A DNA stretch of 64,000 nt, taken from assembly GCA_947172415.1 (NCBI GenBank), contig OX359196.1, positions 4,218,501 to 4,282,500 of the forward strand. Direction: 5' to 3'. Of the stretch, positions 11,290 through 26,200 are shown in pieces. The position numbers and the translations under genes were made by a program. The DNA is from Chondrosia reniformis. Lineage: Eukaryota; Porifera; Demospongiae; Chondrillida; Chondrillidae. The notes under the pieces were generated by a model. That model did not search any database. It was not told the DNA's origin and saw only the letters and a list, made by a program, of their open reading frames with translations. Within the stretch, counting starts at the first letter, position 1, and every line of letters begins with the position of its first letter.

Positions 11290-14200
11290 GTAAGTACATA
11301 CATACGTATGCGATAGACAGGATTACTTCTTAGAGTAAGTACATACATACGTACGTATGCAATAGACAGGATTACGGTGATGCAGTATCTTTGATGACTG
11401 GCTGACTATAAACTTAAAGTTGTCATCTGCCTTACTTATTAGCTTTCTTTAGTCTTGTACAGTCTGTTAGTGATTTAGAAATTCCCTTATATACCTAAGC
11501 TATATACTGTAGTGTTTTTGTATAAGGAGTCTATTATTGCCAAGCGGTGAGCGTGAGCGAGCTAAACGAGGCCAATGAATGCGTTCTATTCGAGATTTTC
11601 GTATGTATATATATACGTATGTTTGCACCCTGCACAAGCTTTCGCTTCAATTGCGTAAACGTTCTATTCGAGATTTGACAATTGTGTAAGCCAATTCGAT
11701 CTAACAGCTGAAGACAATTGCATAAGCCAAGTCGATCGTTTTTCCATTGTCCATTGTCCGGTGTTTGTTCATCTAATATCTTGCTCATCACTTCTTGCTT
11801 CACTACTTAGATAAGCTTTCTGCATGGTTAAGAAGCGAGGCATGTGTTTGCGTATTCGTATGCCTATTATTAATAACTATCATGCTGTTTCCTGCATGCA
11901 TGGTGACCTTTCTGAAATTTTGATATGAAACACACTGTTTCCTTCATAAACGTATACATACACTCTGTTGCTGGGGCAACCAAGACAAATTATATTCCAC
12001 AACCGTTGTATAACTATAATAAGAGGTACTTTGGCCTCTTATTATAGTTATACAGCCTCGTAGCCACAAAATGTAATAATATGGATAATCTGAAAGCAGT
12101 AACTATGAAATATCGGATAACATTGTTAAATTGAGCTGAAAAAGTATCACACTTAATCTGAAATGTCTGTATATAAGAAGTAGTCCTTGCTGAAGATGTA
12201 GAGGATACCTTATGTAGTTTAAATCCCTAAGTTGTATTTTAAGCAAGTCTTTATCAGTTTCCTTTGACATATAGCTTCTGTCAACAAAGGCAGGGTGACT
12301 GGAATGGTTAGGATAATTGTGGCATTTAGTGTATGTACACGTAGGTACATGATATCATAAGTGTCAGTAGGTCCTGTCTATGTATTGTCTTTTTAATATA
12401 GTAAATTTGGATACCTTTCAGCAACAGCAACTCATGTTTTGTTCATTCATCAATTGCAGATTAAATACATAACTGGGAAATTACCAGAATTGAATAGAAT
12501 TCATATTTTCGGACGTTTCATACCCTTACACATATGGGCGGTTACATTGTCCCTCACCATTTGTATGAGTCCAGTTAGTTTTCTAACACATTTAGCTGTT
12601 TAAATCATTATTAAATTGGAATACACTAACATACACATAGAGATATCTACTTGTATCAGCAGTTTCAAGTGTTTTAAAAACTTTAAGAGTTCTATTTGTG
12701 AGCACAGCGTTGCCTGGGAGCCCCAAACACATGACCAAATTTGTCACATGCCCTGCAGTAACTATTTGGATCATTGTATCCGTGAGCATACCAACAGCTG
12801 TCGCCACGGGAACAGGAGCTATTTTCATTCTTTTTACAAAGTGCAGTTTTCCGTAATTCTTTCCTATGATCTCCAATCTTTGGGGAAAGATAGCTTCTAA
12901 TTGATGAAACATCGCTTATGTCACTTTTGTTATCTGAACCTAACTCTAAGGTCTTGCACTTTGAAAAGAGGCTGCTGTCGAGGGAGGCCAAATTGTGGTG
13001 TTTCTGCAATTGCTCATAATAAGCATTAAATTGAAGAGGTTTCCCATTTAGATGAAGTCTTTTCAGTTGTGTTTTCTTTGATATTTCCCTCAGCACTTTG
13101 TCAATGTCAATGAGCATTGACTTTACTTCCATAAACATAGCCAACACCTCTCTTGTGAACGCATCTTTCTGTCGGGGCAATACATGATACACAATTGGCC
13201 AACATGTAAGCTTCTGAAGGTTATCTTTGATCTCTTGATAGGGTTTGTGTTGTTTCATTGCACTCTCATCGATGTTGAGTACAATTGCTGACTTCTCCAA
13301 TGCCATGTGAAGCCGTTCCTTGGTAAACGTAGATGGGTCTAGCTTGTCCTCACTGAACATAATGTCCCTCAATTTGTCATCCAAGTAGTGGACTTCAATC
13401 TTTCCTTTTTGATTAAGTCTTCTGATTTGGGCAGATATCGCTTGTTTCCATGCCCACACCTCTACCTGCCAGTTGCATTTTAGAGCCTCTTGTATAGGAG
13501 GGATGTAGTCTGCATCGCCACTGACTATTATCAGAATACCTGGTGCACTTTGACTTGCTACCAAAGATACTACATCAGTAATTAGCTGTGAATCTACCTG
13601 TTTCTCTTTACCTGTGTGGTAACTCCTTTCTTTTATGTCCAGCTTCCAATTGTGCTCTTTCATTTTCTTCCAAACTGTGTCTACTTCAGGTGGCCTGGAA
13701 CCATATAAGGTTATTCTTTTTATCTGGTCCTCCCTAGCTGCAGCCACTACTTCAGTGACCATACCAATATTGAATCTAGCTCTAGGGTCTTCTGAAGTAT
13801 AAAGACCTTTTTCCTTCGCAAAAGCCTTCTTGCCTTCGATCCAAAGATTTGCATCATCCACAAAGATTGAGATTTGAGTAGGTGTAGAACAAATAGAACA
13901 AATAGAACACTGTTGAAAGTCCTTAACTTTAGATTTAGCCTTTTCAAGGAGGCATTCTTGACAAAGATAGTGTGCACCACAATTTAGCTTTAGAGTAGTA
14001 GAATTTTCTTTCATTTTGTCACAGTTCACACAACAGACTTCTAAACTCCTGACTTTAGTAGCCATGATTAAGCTAACGATCTTGGTAATGGAATATTACT
14101 TTTATAGTACTGTCTTTGGAAGGGACTGTCCCATTGAAAGTACCTTTGAACGGAAGTGATTTGATAACTTAACCTACCAATATCTGTATATATGTACATA

Positions 14201-17200
14201 CATCGCTTATCAGTTTTGCAAGGTATTTGTATACAATTTGGTGTGATACCTTATGATACTACGTACATAGAACTACCCAGGCATACCAGACATACCAAAC
14301 ATTATAGTATTACTTGTGGGTTGGTTTTCAAGATCATGATTGCAGATTGTTAAGGCTAAATACTGTATACAGTTATTTATACCCTAAAAGTTTTGTAAAT
14401 GATACATACCAGATAACCTTAAAAATTTTAGATACATATATGTAAAATGCATTGGTGCAATGAAATAGGAATATGAATATTATGAAACAGCTCTCTGTGG
14501 TTCTTTAATGATTTTTTCCATCTTGGGTGACTGGGAGGCGATCACTGGTTGCCAATTTAGTGGGACTTCGGTCCCCCAGCCAAGATTAGACTGCGGTCAC
14601 TTGGCTGGTTTGGCATAATACTTTCCAGTGATTACTTTTGCTTATCAAATAGGAAATACATTGGTTTACATACAGTAGGAGTAGCATCCACTGTACATGT
14701 CAGAAGGTTGCTATTATATGCTATGCTTGTAGGGTTTGAAACTGGCTGCTTCAATGAGACAGACTGTAATAGCATCCCTCAATGTACACAAGAAGATGGG
14801 AAAGTCACTAACAAGAACTTCTGCCCTTGCCATTTGTAAACTGATAGAACTAATAAAAGTGAGTTATTAGCTAGTACTGTAGGATATGACCTTTACAGGT
14901 CAACATCTTGTTCGCCATCATCACTGTACTGTGCTGTGCTAGTATTAAATTGTGTTCTTCTGCTTCCTCTGCCTATTGTACTGATTACTGCATTATGTAC
15001 AAAGCTGTGTATGTGTTACATTGAATGCTGTATGTAGAGTGTAGGAGAGGAGTGTTAAACTGCAAGTACGTATATTTACTGCTTTCTGATGATATTTGTT
15101 CTTAGGCTGTAGAGTGCCTTTATCACAGGTGCTCAGTGAATGTGGCACAGTACATCTCCCAGATAATCCAATTCTATCAAGGAGAAGTATTTGGTCAGCT
15201 TGGGGCTCTACAGGTAAGTGTCTCAAGTTCTTAACTGCAGCTTGTGTGCGGCACCTCTCTGCCTCTGTGTGCGGCACCTCTCTGCCTCTGTGTGCGGCAC
15301 CTCTCTGCCTGTGTGCGGCACCTCTCTGCCTCTGTGTGCGGCACCTCTCTGCCTGTGAGCGGCACCTCTCTGCCTGTGTGCGGCACCTCTCTGCCTGTGT
15401 GCGGCACCTCTCTGCCTCTGTGTGCGGCACCTCTCTGCCTGTGTGCGGCACCTCTCTGCCTGTGTGCGGCACCTCTCTGCCTCTGTGTGCGGCACCTCTC
15501 TGCCTGTGAGCGGCACCTCTCTGCCTGTGAGCGGCACCTCTCTGCCTGTGTGCGGCACCTCTCTGCCTGTGTGCAGCACCTCTGTGTGTAGTACAAGCTT
15601 ATATACATACGTATTGTGGAACACCCTGTACAACAGACACATTTGACATGCCTCATTGTCCTTTTTAAAGAAGTTGCCCCGAAGTAGAGGTTTCAAACAT
15701 AGTAGTCTTTCTAGTTTAAGGTCTAGATTTTTTAGTCGTGGTTGAGTACATACAGTAGTATTCCTATGTACGTACGTGAATGAAAATTGAGGTTATTTTT
15801 AACAGCTTCCACCATTACGGGAGGGTCTCCCTGTATGTTGTGTGTATACATGTCATATGTACGTATGTAACTTGATTCCTAAAAATGACTCTTGGTTTGT
15901 ACTTTAGAACAAGGTATTTAAACATGCTCATGGAGGAGGTTTGGATGCCAAAGCGCTGGTGAGTTAGACTTTGTTATATTAGAGTGGTACTTTCTAAGTT
16001 AGGGATGGCATGAAACAAAATGGCCACCCTATTCAATGTATATATTATGTGCAAATGACTCACAAATCAACAATGATTGCCTGACTTGAGATCCTCTGCA
16101 AATTGTTGATCCACCTAGAAGATGATTTGACCCACAGACATACATATGACAAAGAAATAAATGTTTTTGTCATGAGAAAAAGACTGAAAAGATCTGCTTA
16201 GGAAATAGTAACAAATAAATAAAATAAATTGATTGATGATTTTGCCATATTCCAGCAATTAAAGAAGAATACTGCTGCCCACGAGTTGAAACAATAGATT
16301 TCTTTAACAATAGCTATGAGTCAATTTGATTTTTATTTAGCAGTTAGTGACCATATATCCCCAGCAGATCTTTTCAGCCTCTTTCTCATAGCAAAAACAT
16401 TTATTTCACTGTCATACGTATCTATGTAATTCAATGGGATAGTTGTACCAACTCTGCCACCTGAAGGTATAGATATGCACCTTAGCATACAATAGTATTT
16501 TTTGTTTTTCCTTCAATTACAGGATTATCAAGCTACTTTGAATTTGATGTCTACACTAGTGAATGGACCTGGTGTGTAAAGTCATGTGACATCTGAACCT
16601 TTATGAATATTGTTATTTATTACCTATCAGCTTAGAGGCTTATTATATACATATTAAACCTTTTCTGCAGGTACAACTGACAGGTTGCTGGTACTAAACA
16701 TTGCTCAGTGCTTTCTGAGAAGAGTGAGTTTGAATGCTTTGTATTCACCAATTATCAATCTCTATATGTACAGTAAATGTACGTAAGTGTGTTAATAAAT
16801 GTAACAAATTGGTCATCATTAAGGCCACATACGTACTAATATAATTAACAGTTTCAAGATGATATAGCTAGATTGTCAATGGATTTATTTATGAGGTTTC
16901 TATTGAAGTCAAAGTTTTCGAATCAATATATGTAGGAAATAATCCTTTTATTTCTTTCAATAAGAATTTTGTAAAGGAAATCAAGGAAGATGACTATAGT
17001 CCACTGCGTCAAAGCTTGAGAATACTCACTTATACCTGTTCTCTCAGAAACACGTACGAATTGAAATTGCACTTATATTTTTGTTTGTACATGAGTACAT
17101 ATGTTTATTGTCCACTTTGTGACCTTATATCTATGCAATACATTTACGTGTAATTTCATCATTCTACATACATACCAATATTGTGTAGTCACTGCTGTTT

Positions 17201-20200
17201 TCTGGGCATTTGGAGCTGATTTGAATTGTCTTTTTCATTTGTTGAAATTAATTGAATTTTTTAAAGATTTTGAGCTGATTCTCAAACCTTGCAGTATATA
17301 TGTACGTACACACACTACTATTTTCATTTATGTTTTGATTCAGATTGAGAGATTTCAGTGACTGCAGTGTACTCTTGTGGCATAAGGTAGCTCCACTGAC
17401 TATATAACTTACTACAGTACATATGTACAACATATACCATATGTGGTAGATGTGGCTGTAGGAGAATGTAGGCCACTTTTAACTTTACTATTGTCAACTT
17501 GTGCCATCCATCCTCTTTAGGATGTTCTGACTCCGTTGTACTGTAAGGAACTGTATGAGAACCCCAAGGATGCACACAGAATACATGTAAGTGTAATACA
17601 AGCAGATGGACAGTGTACGTGAATGAACTATAGCCAAAGATTACATGTAGATGTACAACATGCTCACCAGAGTTTTGCCATTATACATTTACTGCAGTAA
17701 TGATGATAATGTTCCTATTAATGCTTTCCTTTGTTAGCCTGACATGTTGTATAACCTCATTTCAGTTGGTAATTCACACAGCTATAGATCATGGTGTACT
17801 ATGTGCATTCATTGAGTGCTCTCTGTAGACTACGTTTGCTATGCATTCTCACTGTCTAGTACATGTTTGCTGCCATGAGGGACTGTGCCAGTGTTTTGAG
17901 ATATTGTGTTCATGAAGAATCTTCCGAAGTGCTCCTGAAGCTTCTGGAGGACCACGTCCTACTACATATGGATGAAGTACGTGGGTGTTACATGCACAGT
18001 ACAGTACACATACGTACATATGTATATAACATGATTGGAGACATGTTAGACACATTTGTGTGCACAATATTAACAGTAACATATCTCTAGTACATATTCA
18101 TGTCAGTTAATACGATGTACTGTATATAATTTTATCAAAACTAGCTGATTGTATTCAAATTAAAGTGACTCAATTAAGCCAAAACAAACTGGCCAGCGCT
18201 CACCCAGCACGTATTTGAAATTCTGTTGTGTTGGCCTTTTGGAAGATATAATTTTGAGTACAGGTATACATACTGTATGTACTTATACATCCGTGTATCA
18301 CACAGTGATGTGCGTAGTATTTATTGTACAGTAAGTGACCTGATATTTTTGTTGTGTTACTTTACCTTGTGTTATGATTTGTTTGCTTTTGTTGGTAGCA
18401 AATTACTGGAAAACTATGCCATGAGATTGAGGAAGATCTCAGACTGCAGACTCACCAGCATCTCAAGCTAGATGACAGAAACCCTTTTAAAGTAATAAAT
18501 CTGAGGGCCAATCATTTTGGTAGAGGATTGAGGGCCAATCAATTTTGGTAGAGGAGGGCCAATAATTTTTGGTAGAGGAGGGCCAATCATTCTTGTGCAT
18601 TAATCATTTTGTTTTATATATTGCATGTATGTATGTACTGCATTTATATGTTGCTGTACACATGTACATACGTACTTGTAGATTGGAGCAAAGGGCATCC
18701 GTCACTTTTTAGACATTAAGCCAATTAGACTGTTTGAGAGAATGCTTGACATCAAAGGCAAGTTTATGCGTGTCAGCTGAGATATGTACGTACATACACA
18801 CTTGTAGAAAATATCTAAAGAAAGTGGATCTTGGCAAAATGCAACAACTTTGAGGGGAAACCTATTTTTATTTCTTTCCAATTAAAATTTAGCAATTTGA
18901 TTTTCTGCCCCTCCCCCTTCAAAGAAACCCTGATTGTGTACTAGTTTATACACATACTGTATGACTTTGGTCTCCCAACCAAGATCAGACTTTGATCTGT
19001 AGCTTGGGTTGGTCAGGTATAATAACTCACAGTGATTATTTCTAGCACGTATGTATATACTGCATACTTATGTACTATTAGCTAAAGTCCATGCTATAAA
19101 CTCATGTTTTCTTTGATGAATTCATTAGCTCATGTTACGCACTATTTGGACACCACCTTCTACAACCTCACAACTCTTGCTCTTCATGACTGGAAGACAT
19201 ACGGGGGAATGAGGAATTTAGCTGAGCAGCAGTACGGTCTTGTGATGATGGATCCACACTTACCAAGTCAGCAGCTTGATCAGGTACAGCTATTGGGTGC
19301 TTGGTTGCCATGCATATGTACATCAGGTAGTACTCCTCTTTAGACCTGTGGTGGTTGGGAATGGATAATGTGGACGTAAAATTTGAATTTGGCAGTCATA
19401 GTACAAATAGCCTAATTGTTTCTCATATTTGGGATATAATGTTATAGTCTGTCTCAGTGGAGAGAAGAGAGGTAGAAGAAGTTAACTCTTGTATCCTCAT
19501 CCAAAGCTCTCACTATATATGTCTAGTTCCATATACGTAGGCCCTTTACTCTAGAGTAGATGTACGTAACATGTTGAAAAGGGGTGTGTTAAATCATTCA
19601 TGTACATATTAGTCATAAAAATACTTAATATCACAGCCACGTGACACAGGGGTAACTACTATTTCAAGGTTTTACTGTATAACATTTGAACTCTTGTTTG
19701 TTTGACTGTATTCTGCAGGGGCTGGATGTATTGGAGATAATGCGAAAGATCAATGTTTTTGTGGCAAACTACTGTTACAACCTCAATAATCAGATATTTG
19801 TGGAGCGACAGTCACAAAATAAGCACTTGGACACCATCAATATTGGACATGTTGCAAACTCAATTCGTACCCATGGTGTGGGGATAATGAACACGACGGT
19901 CAACTTTACTTACACATTTCTGCGCAAGAAATTTTTCACATTTTCTCAGTTTATGTTTGATGAGTATATCAAAGCTCGCTTGATGAAGGTAAGTGGTTGC
20001 ATAATGTTTTGTGTCTCTAAGATCTTCTAGAGTTATTTGATATATGTATTCTCTTTTTATAGGAAATAAGATTCTATCGAGAACACAAATTTGAAATAGA
20101 CCAACAGGTTCATACATATGTATATACGTATGTTACCTACATACGTACCTACGTACCTATATGTTACCTACGTACGTATATGTATTATTAACAGGTAGTA

Positions 20201-23200
20201 GTTGTAATGGAATTAGCAAGCATCCCTAAAATGGCTAAAGTTTATACACTTGTAAATATTACTTTAGAATGCTAATTGTGCTTATATACATTATACGTAT
20301 ACATATAAGGAAAGTTTTTGTAGTTAATTGTCATTTGAAAGTTTTATTTCCAGCTGTTTTTTCAGTGTATTAACTATCGTGGTCAACCTACCTAAACACC
20401 TACGTACACCTAATGCACACAGTACCACAGTAGCTAAATTTAATGTCTATACCAAATACATACTACACCTTTCAAAATGTTAAATTAATAATAATATCAC
20501 CTAAAATTTCCAAAACTAAAGCCATCTTTTCTTATCCAATCAAAGTAAAGCAATACTGACTATAGTCATCATAAAATCAAAGCCTGGTTATAGTGGTTCT
20601 CACTTCAATGTGCTCAGTCCCGACCATTCTTCCATTGTGTTGTAGGCTCCTAGGTAAATAAATTTTATGCCCTGTAAACTACCCACGAGTAGCATCATGA
20701 GTGATTTGTCGGTAAGAGAATGTACATAATAATAATAATAATATGTTAGTAAAGGGGTTTATTTGAATTAATCTGTTCTACTGGTATAAAGCTATATGTG
20801 CATACAACACTGTAATGTAATGTACGTAGTTGTGTATAGCATAGTATATGAAATACACAGCACAGTAATCGGTGGATAATCGGTCAGTGTATTGTTCAGC
20901 CATTTTTATGGTGTGTAAAATTAAGGTTTCAGGTGAGAGTGCTGTAAACTGAAAGTTGAAATCAGCCTGAATAATTCACTATCCAGTCATGAATGAAGAG
21001 TTGTAAGTAGGTTTGCCTTTTGTGTTGCCACCTACCACTAAATAGACACCAAGATAGCCTACGAATTACTGCTACACGGTAATATCTATTATCTCATAAG
21101 TTTTCTTTCTTTACAGAAATTACTAAAGGTTTAGCTGATTTAGCAAGGTCTCCAAATGACTGTAAATATAGTTCTATACAAAATTTCTCTTCAATAGATT
21201 TTTAAAGCCAACTTGACAATACTTGTTAGACCTTATTTGATGCTGATTTTCCTTACTACTGTTTTGTGCCTATGTAGTTAGTGTAAAGTGTTGAATGTTT
21301 TTAGTAGCAATTCCTTCTGGAAGCTGTTTGATGAAGTTGTAATACTTGCTGCTCAATTTAAATGTTCATTATGTTGAACAATTATATTTAAATACATGTT
21401 TACATACATCAGCTGTACATGTAGCCTATAGAAGTTTTAAATAATATTCTAGTTTACCATGATATTATTTATTCATGAACTTCTTGCTAGAAGATATGAT
21501 TTTGGTGACTTTCTTCACATACATTGCCAGTCTTGGTACTAGCATAGTCATTATGACTGAAATGATCCACGAGAAGTTGATACTGTATCTCACAGGTAGT
21601 CTGATGTCCATGAGGACTAAGCAGTGGATAGCTGCTAAGAAAGTTGCTCCACACAATGCTAGTGTCATGAGGAATAGCCAGGATAGACATCTCTTTAAAC
21701 CTGCTCTCCAGTGAATAGCCACTCTGTAGTCTGCAATGAATATTTGATCTAAACTGACAAAAGCTGCCAATAGTGAAGCTAATCCACCGACTAAAATAGT
21801 GATTGATGAAATGATAAATCCATTTCTGTATGGATCTGTTAGAAGAGCTAGTATTGTAGAGGGTAGGTGAAAGCACAAGTATCCCAGTGAGGCACCTATG
21901 ACACTCCACACTCCTAACAATATGGTTATTCTCTGTGCTGCTTTTTCACTCAAACAATAAAATGTTGTGATCCTCCAGAAAAATGTCAGAAATTTTGGTA
22001 CAGGAATGTTAGTTGGTAACTTGGATGCAGCAATAATGACTATAGACGTGATAATGATACTAACTGTAGCAATTAATATACCTAATCCGAGGTACATGGG
22101 ACGGTGTCCTTTCTTATAGCATGTCATTTCAGTGTGCAGTACTGCAAATCCTAATGCAAACCCATTTAGTATAATGTATACAAGTAGAATAACTGCAGAT
22201 AGAATAACTCCCCATGCTGTGCTGAATGTAGGTGGACGAGCTGATATTAGTGTTAGTTGTCTAATAATACTGTGTCGATTCTTCAAGAAAAGGATCGACA
22301 CTATTAATGGCCAGAACCCGCATACAAGAGCTACATAAATGCTAGCAAAAAATGAGTGGTGACTACCTTGATCTGGAAAGCATTCTGAATTACAGAAAAC
22401 TTCATCAATTTTTTTTGCCAACAGCTAAGTCCTGAGGGGTAGAAATGCTTGAAAATGTAAGATATATCTATTCTAGTTCCTTTTGTTCCTTTCATTAATT
22501 GTACTGCCTAAAGCAAGAACAAATTTGAAAGTACATATGCGAGAAGTAATAGCTCATTGTAACCATACACATATAGCATACTCATCCTTACTTACAGAAT
22601 CTATGGTTTGAAGAAGAAAACCTCTCGTTACCTCATGTTCAGAGATAATGTAAGGTACGGTCAAGCAAGCTGCCGAATAGCTGCTGATGATTGTTGTCTT
22701 CTTGAAGAGTAAACCTAGGGTCATTACAGGTAGGAGTAACCCTACTTCAGTTAGTGTGGATGCCGACAGTATTGTATATGAAGTAGATGAATACCACATT
22801 GCTGCATGTACGTTCTCTTCTCCACTGAGTTCCATGATCATGCCTACATATGGTGTCTGGTTACACAGTGGCTGTGAAATGGGAGTTCCATTAGTGAAGA
22901 ATATGAGACTAACAAACTGAGGCACTGCATGGTTGATAGGGTAGAAGGCTTCCATCAATCTATGATAATTTCCTTGATCAGAGAGGATAGCTGTCACAAT
23001 ATCATCAGTATTGTTACAGACTTTGTGAGGTTGGCAACTGTATAGTTGGGTTCCTTGTACCCCTACACTGATATACAGTAGTCCTGTAAGAGTGAGAATA
23101 GACTCCATATCACCAGACAATATATATACTCTGTTCAGTTCAAGATCAGTTGTAAGCTGAACCTTGTTGTTACATAGGTTTGCTTGCCTACTTATACACT

Positions 23201-26200
23201 ACATCGGTCAATTTCAATTTCATTTCGAAAACACATCAATCATTATTTTAATGAAATAGAGTCCTATTTAGTTTACCTATTAATGCAAAACCTCAGACTG
23301 TGCATTATGGTTTTCACTGCATATGTAGTTCTCAAGTTTCTTTATTCTGGTGAGGTTGGCCAAATATATATATTTTAATTACTTACATTTTAATTATGTG
23401 CAAAAGCTGAAAGTGTCTCTGTGTGCAATTAGCTAAAATGAATATAGTTGAGAGTAACGTGATAAGTGTGACTTCCTTTATAGTACTTAAATTTTCACCA
23501 AATTTGAAAATGAATTATCTATTATTACTCTATATTGCATTGAAAACATATCAGGTGATACCTTGTTGATGAATATTCTGTTGATGTGTAGTTTTAGATT
23601 TTGTGTTGATATATGTATAGGCTAATGTGTTGTGTACATTATACAGTATGCACAGTATCTGAATCTACCTAAAGTCTGAAAACTATTTCTTTAAAGCCTT
23701 TAACTTTATAGTAATCTACTGTATAGCATAAGATCTGCCTTTGTCTGAGCGCCTGATTTAATAACATAATTTTTTTTTGTCTTTTCTTTTAATATTTATC
23801 ATTAAAAATACATTTCTGTTATATTTCTTCTCTTGTATTATTGTATATGGACATTTAGGACTTTTATATTTAATCATTTTTAATTCATCATAAATTGTAG
23901 AATTGTAAAATTATAATAATATGTATGCATAATCAATCATCAATCTACATAGTACATTTTGCTTCATCTTCTGTTTATCTGTTTTGGTTTAGTATCCATT
24001 TGAAAGAGCTGAAAAGTTTAGCAGAGTCATCAAAAAGCTTGGACTGACAAAGGAAGGTCTAACCTACCTAGACCAATCCAGGGTCCTAATCACCCACATA
24101 GGTATATCCTGTTAAAATACTGTGTTGCAGACACCACTCAAATGATAAGTGGTATCACTAACTAATGGGCAGCCAGCAGGAAAATAGAGAAGGGTAGACG
24201 GGAAACGATTTGGAGCCAGTCTTAATACTTTCAATGTCAAAATCATTAGTCTATGATTTTGACACAATCTGTTTGGTTTATTTCATAAAAATTCATTAAT
24301 GAAGTATATCTTTCAATAAATCACTGACTTACAAATTATGTAAAGTAAATGCTAACTGTACATGCCCATATATATATGTACATGTATGTACGTAGGCAAT
24401 GCAATGGGCTACATTCGCATGATCAGATCTGGTGGCATGAACTGTGTCAGTGGAGCTATAAGGTTAGTTGGGCAGATATTGTGGATGACTACATGGAGAT
24501 TACACCAACATTGTACTAACAATATTATGATGAATCTTGCACAAGTGTGTGGATTTAAGAATTAAAGACTATTTTTACAGTGGGTCTCTAAATGTCAATC
24601 CTACAGAGAACATTCAATAGACTCTACGTATATTTACATTTATCCATTATAGGAATCATGTATATATTTACGTGTTTAAATATGCTCATCTACAAGAAAT
24701 TAGTAATAGATTAAAGATTTCTTCTCACTGCGTTGAACTTATCTTTTGAAAGATCACTTTTCGACTTTTAGAGATGCAGTTTTGTTGTCTCTTCTCAATT
24801 GTCGGACTTTTCAACCCCAAGGGTCGGATTCCTTTCAAAAGATAAATTATTAGTACATGATATATTGAGTTAAACACTCTAGACTATGTATACCTATAGT
24901 AGGAGGTTAATTATTAGTAGGAGGTTAATTATTAGTGTCATCTGATATGTACATGGATACAACCTTTTAGGAAGCCAATTTATGTCTTCTCAGAAATGTA
25001 AATACATGGATATCAGATTAATGTGTGATCCTTGGGACAATGTAATCACCAGTTTGTCTGGTTGTCATGGGAGTGGAATGGTCTTCCTACTTACTAATAG
25101 TTTACAGATGCATGTAACAGCATAGTATGTGTAGACATATGTATACAGCTTCATTAAGCAGATCCATTAATGTGTACCTAATCTGCATATACGTAGTACG
25201 GTACGTACGTATGCTAACTTCTTGCTGTTTACCTTTTGTTGTCCTATCTACTGCTTTCAGTTGACTGATTGTATATTCAAACGGTCAGTGCTTTCTACAG
25301 AATAGTTGTGGTTACTAAATCACACACAAGTAGACATGTAGTCTTTAAGAATCCTGTGACACTGGTTGTTTATTAATGTTGTGATAGATCTCAGTAGATA
25401 CAAAGTGCTTAGTGGATGTACAGTAATCAAAACAAGTATTTCGAGTTTGGGGGGCTGCCACTGCCCGCACTCCAACTACTTGGCCGCTTCGTTGGGCTTT
25501 ACTATATACGTACATTCATAATCTTAATAATTGAGGATGCTTAAGTGTCCTGAACATTATAAATAACGATAAAAAGCAAAGCTTCCTGAGCGCCACCGTT
25601 TGCAAAAACAATGTATTGACATATAAATTAAGTGATGATATATGAAGTTTATTGAGCAACAGCAACATTAAATCTTTGGAATAGAACGTTTCAACCCGTA
25701 GGTCTTCATCAGCAATAGCATCACATTGCTGATGAAAACCTACGGGTTGAAACGTTCTATTCCAAAGATTTAATGTTGCTGTTGCTCAATAAACTTCATA
25801 TACGTACATCATGATCGCAACAAATAAACCCTATCACTTCAAATTAAGTGTTATAATAGTTCATCATCATCATCAATTTTAATTTGTAATCAGGATAGCC
25901 CCTTCAGCTCAAATTGACTGATCTGCCAGGGAGTCCTGCAAGTACAGTACATACGTATATGTATGTACATAATATGATAGTTTGTGTGTACAATTAGTCA
26001 TATAGAAGAAATTTAAGAAATGAATGAAATCAGTCAAAATATTGATTAGACTGATATGATCTTAAAGGTTTCTTAGAAAGTGAAATGTTGCTAATTTCTT
26101 TGATCCATCATGGTACGTTATTCCAATCCTTGGCACCTTGAAAGGAAAGATTTCCTCAACCAATCAGTTTTTGGTGCTTCTAAATGGACATTCATGAGTC

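Noticed and set aside
11534-11803. 89-codon minus-strand frame in WASHC4 intron 12
   Set aside because: No recognisable domain; contains internally repeated words and no splice context.
15223-15696. Repeat-rich Cys/Arg frames on both strands
   Set aside because: Product of the 21/23-bp GC-rich minisatellite after WASHC4 exon 14.
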